From positions 13,707 to 77,706 of the forward strand of contig CAKPXF010000012.1 of assembly GCA_934201705.1 (NCBI GenBank): a stretch of DNA of 64,000 nt, written 5' to 3'. Of this stretch, positions 62,002 through 64,000 are shown one piece after another (position 1 is the stretch's first letter; every line of letters starts with the position of its first letter). The position numbers and the translations under genes are program-made. The stretch comes from an uncultured Bacilli bacterium (GTDB lineage Bacteria > Bacillota_I > Bacilli_A > RFN20 > CAG-631). The notes under the pieces are model-generated. The model ran no database searches. It was not told the origin of the DNA and saw only the letters and a program-made list of their open reading frames with translations.

Positions 62002-63243
62002 TTAATCTTTATTCCTTTCCATAAATTTTTCTATATCTTTAATTTCTTTAATTATTTTACTTGATAAATTAATAGCATGATTTTCTTTGATTAATAAATC
62101 ATCTTCAATTCTAATTCCAATACCATATTCTTTAAAATAAAGACCTGGCTCATTAGAAATTATTGCATTTACAGGTAATGGAATGTCTTTAATAAACGGA
62201 TCATGTGTATCAAGGCCAATACTATGTGATACGCTATGAAAATAATATTTTGAGATTTCTTCTTTGCTTTTAATTAATGAAGCTTTTAAGCATTCTGTTG
62301 CTAATATATCAATGCATATTTCTTGAAGCTGTCTAATAGTCATATTAGCCTTAGCTACTTTACAAATCTTCTTGTTTGCTTTTAAAACTATTGCATATAT
62401 TTTCTTTTGTAGCTCACTAAATTTTCCATTTATGGGAAATGTTCTTGATATGTCAGCACAATAATTATTATATTTACAGCCTAAATCAAAAAGTATTAAA
62501 TCATTATCATTTATTAAAGAATTATTACTACTATAATGTAATGTAGTAGCATTAATTCCACTAGCAGCTATAGTTTTAAAAGATACTGGATTATTTCCTT
62601 CATCTTTTATTGTATAATCAAAAAATGCTTCTAATTGATATTCATATATATTTGGTTTAGCATTTTTCATTAATGCTAAAATACCATCATTTGTAATATC
62701 AATAGCTTTTTTAAAGGCTTTTATTTCACATGGCTTTTTAACCATTCTAAGCCTTACTATATTTTCATAAATATTCTTTATACTAAATGTTTTCTTGGCT
62801 TTTTCCTTTAATGTTAAAGCAAATGAATTATAGTTAATATTACCTTTTTCTTCTAAATCTAAATACATAATCTTATAATCTTTTAACAATTTAATATCAT
62901 CTTCAAATTCATCTAAATAAGAAATATTTGCTGGAAAGATTCCAGAAATTCTACTTGCCTCTTTAATTGTTAATCTATGTCCAATCCATTTTTCATACAT
63001 TTCATCATATTCACTTATGTATAGTTGTTCAAAATAGCTATCATTATCTTTTATAATTAATAGATGGACTTCATCTTGATTAATTCCTGTTAAATAATAA
63101 AAATTATTATTTACTTGGAACTCATAATCCTCATCAGCACTTCTATTTATACTATATCCACTTGATAAAACTATGATTGCTTTTGTTTCATTAATACTTC
63201 TAACTAAATCTTCTCTATTCTTAATATAAAATGCTCTGTTCAT
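62002..63243 (-). CDS. M24 Xaa-Pro aminopeptidase (PepP type)
   Basis: This 413-residue protein has an N-terminal AMP_N domain (YSINRSADEDYEFQVNNNFYYLTG) and the pita-bread fold with all five metal ligands visible: LILFDLGCKYNNYCADISRTF (two Asp), HSVSHSIGLDTHD (His), ISNEPGLYF (Glu) and GIRIEDDLL (Glu). It removes N-terminal residues ahead of proline. Sharing the glg operon start is a positional link only. The promoter is presumably within 63244-63340, shared back-to-back with the cyclophilin gene. Confidence 0.9.
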   Translation of the reverse strand: MNRAFYIKNREDLVRSINETKAIIVLSSGYSINRSADEDYEFQVNNNFYYLTGINQDEVHLLIIKDNDSYFEQLYISEYDEMYEKWIGHRLTIKEASRISGIFPANISYLDEFEDDIKLLKDYKIMYLDLEEKGNINYNSFALTLKEKAKKTFSIKNIYENIVRLRMVKKPCEIKAFKKAIDITNDGILALMKNAKPNIYEYQLEAFFDYTIKDEGNNPVSFKTIAASGINATTLHYSSNNSLINDNDLILFDLGCKYNNYCADISRTFPINGKFSELQKKIYAIVLKANKKICKVAKANMTIRQLQEICIDILATECLKASLIKSKEEISKYYFHSVSHSIGLDTHDPFIKDIPLPVNAIISNEPGLYFKEYGIGIRIEDDLLIKENHAINLSSKIIKEIKDIEKFMERNKD

Positions 63244-63310
63244 ATAAAGTTTTCTCCTATTACTTATTATAAAATATTTATAATAAAATTTCTATGTTAA
63301 ATAAAATAAA

Positions 63311-63321
63311 TATGCTATAAT
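63311..63321 (+). promoter_or_regulatory. Extended -10 promoter of the cyclophilin gene
   Basis: TGCTATAAT (TATAAT at 63316-63321 with TGn) precedes the gene; a -35 match is poor. ATG 63354 follows TTGGAG. Confidence 0.55.
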
Positions 63322-63353
63322 TTTTGTAATATTTTAAAAGATTGGAGAAAAAC

Positions 63354-63872
63354 ATGACAAAAGTATGTATTGAATTATTAAATGGCAAGAAAATGATTGT
63401 TGAATTATATGAGGATGTAGCACCTATTACTGTAGAAAACTTTTTAAAGCTTGTTGATGAAGATTTCTATAAAGGTATTGTTTTTCATAGAGTAATTAAA
63501 GATTTTATGTGCCAAGGTGGTGGCTATTATATAAAGGATGGAAAGTATATAGATACTAAAGAAGCCCCAAGTATTGTTGGTGAATTTGAAAGCAATGGCT
63601 ATAAAAATGATTTAAAGCATGAGCTTGGAGTTATTTCAATGGCTAGAACAAATAATGTCAATTCAGCTTCATCACAATTCTTTTTATGTGTTGATAATTG
63701 TTCTCACTTAGATAAACAATATGCTGGATTTGGAAAAATTGTAGATGAAGAATCGTTAAAGGTCTTAAAGGAATTAAATTCTTATCCAACAGGAATGATT
63801 GACTATTCACTTACTGATTGGCCAAATACTGATGTTAATAACTATACAATTAAATCTATTTATAGAATTTAA
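63354..63872 (+). CDS. Cyclophilin-type peptidyl-prolyl isomerase
   Basis: PPIase that speeds prolyl bond rotation in folding. The 172 residues include VAPITVENFLKLVDEDFYKG, VFHRVIKDFMCQGGGY (active site FHRxIxxFMxQGG), ISMARTNNVNSASSQFFLCV and YAGFGKIVDE. No signal peptide, so cytosolic. I start it at ATG 63354, behind GGAG; a TTG at 63342 is in frame but overlaps the RBS. A terminator follows. Confidence 0.94.
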   Translation: MTKVCIELLNGKKMIVELYEDVAPITVENFLKLVDEDFYKGIVFHRVIKDFMCQGGGYYIKDGKYIDTKEAPSIVGEFESNGYKNDLKHELGVISMARTNNVNSASSQFFLCVDNCSHLDKQYAGFGKIVDEESLKVLKELNSYPTGMIDYSLTDWPNTDVNNYTIKSIYRI

Positions 63873-63883
63873 TATTATAAATT

Positions 63884-63922
63884 AAACTATGAAGAGCTTT
63901 TAAAAAATTTCATAGTTTTTTT
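63884..63922 (+). terminator. Intrinsic terminator after the cyclophilin gene
   Basis: AAACTATGAA (63884-63893) pairs with TTTCATAGTTT (63908-63918), followed by a T-run. Confidence 0.85.
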
Positions 63923-63985
63923 AGGTTCTCCGGAATTCTATGTGGTGAGGAGTAATGGGGTTCCCCATAGAAATTCATAGTTTTT
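63923..63985 (+). other. Structured tail with second terminator-like arm
   Basis: TTCTATG (63936-63942) pairs with CATAGAA (63966-63972) around a G-rich loop. A second TTCATAGTTT (63974-63983) can pair with the first terminator's left arm at 63884, and it also precedes a T-run. It may be a backup terminator or the start of a structured RNA. Confidence 0.45.
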
Positions 63986-64000
63986 AATAAGTATTTAAAA

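Overview
The window is very AT-rich DNA from a low-GC Gram-positive (Bacillota) bacterium. Genes use ordinary Shine-Dalgarno sites (GGAGG types), sigma-A-like promoters, U-rich intrinsic terminators, a CIRCE operator and a TPP riboswitch. Tryptophan is read from TGG and TGA acts as a stop, so this is not the mycoplasma code. The gene set (glgC/glgD/glgA, ftsH-tilS-hslO, mfd-pth, a GerQ-like spore protein, ThiT, SirTM, HypA/HypB without hydrogenase) suggests an anaerobic, fermentative, gut-type member of the Bacilli/Erysipelotrichia-like lineages. The species cannot be named from the sequence.

Bases 1 to about 33,400 form an accessory region rich in defence and addiction genes, many broken. 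From the left edge: (i) a leftward cassette of a metallopeptidase-like protein, a C-terminal HTH protein and a PD-(D/E)XK nuclease, then a compact structured element and a reverse transcriptase (RT) with a YCDD active site, cut by the window edge; (ii) a protein made of two tandem NusG-like units; (iii) a three-gene unknown operon lying between a decayed partial copy and an intact copy of an Abi_2 HEPN gene; (iv) an AlbA_2/Schlafen-type gene broken by one in-frame stop; (v) an AAA ATPase; (vi) a frameshifted DUF1016 remnant behind 23-bp repeats; (vii) a DUF4011-helicase-Vsr giant protein in an operon with AbiH; (viii) HigB/HigA with an operator-flanked promoter; (ix) an AAA/DUF4143 ATPase behind exact 33-bp-period repeats; (x) a solo HTH-nucleotidyltransferase protein; (xi) an overlapping HxlR / zinc macrodomain / DUF1848 / SirTM operon for ADP-ribose signalling; (xii) ManA; (xiii) about 4.3 kb carrying two AbiE type IV toxin-antitoxin pairs, sitting inside a split GNAT acetyltransferase gene.

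From about 33,400 the window becomes core-like. It has an M48 membrane peptidase, then a rightward cluster of hypB, a ferredoxin/GltD-like flavoprotein and hypA, then an acetyltransferase and a TtcA-TcdA tRNA-modification fusion. After a two-way terminator come leftward housekeeping genes: htpG under CIRCE control, a membrane protein with degenerate GGDEF/EAL-like domains, a phosphoesterase, hslO-ftsH-tilS, mfd-pth, a gerQ-like gene, thiT under a TPP riboswitch, the glycogen genes glgC-glgD-glgA behind an M24 peptidase, and last a rightward cyclophilin gene.

The best candidates for something undescribed are the RT cassette with its structured leader at the left edge, the tandem NusG protein, and the three-gene operon between the duplicated Abi_2 ends. 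All functional calls come from reading motifs and family resemblance by eye; no database search was run.
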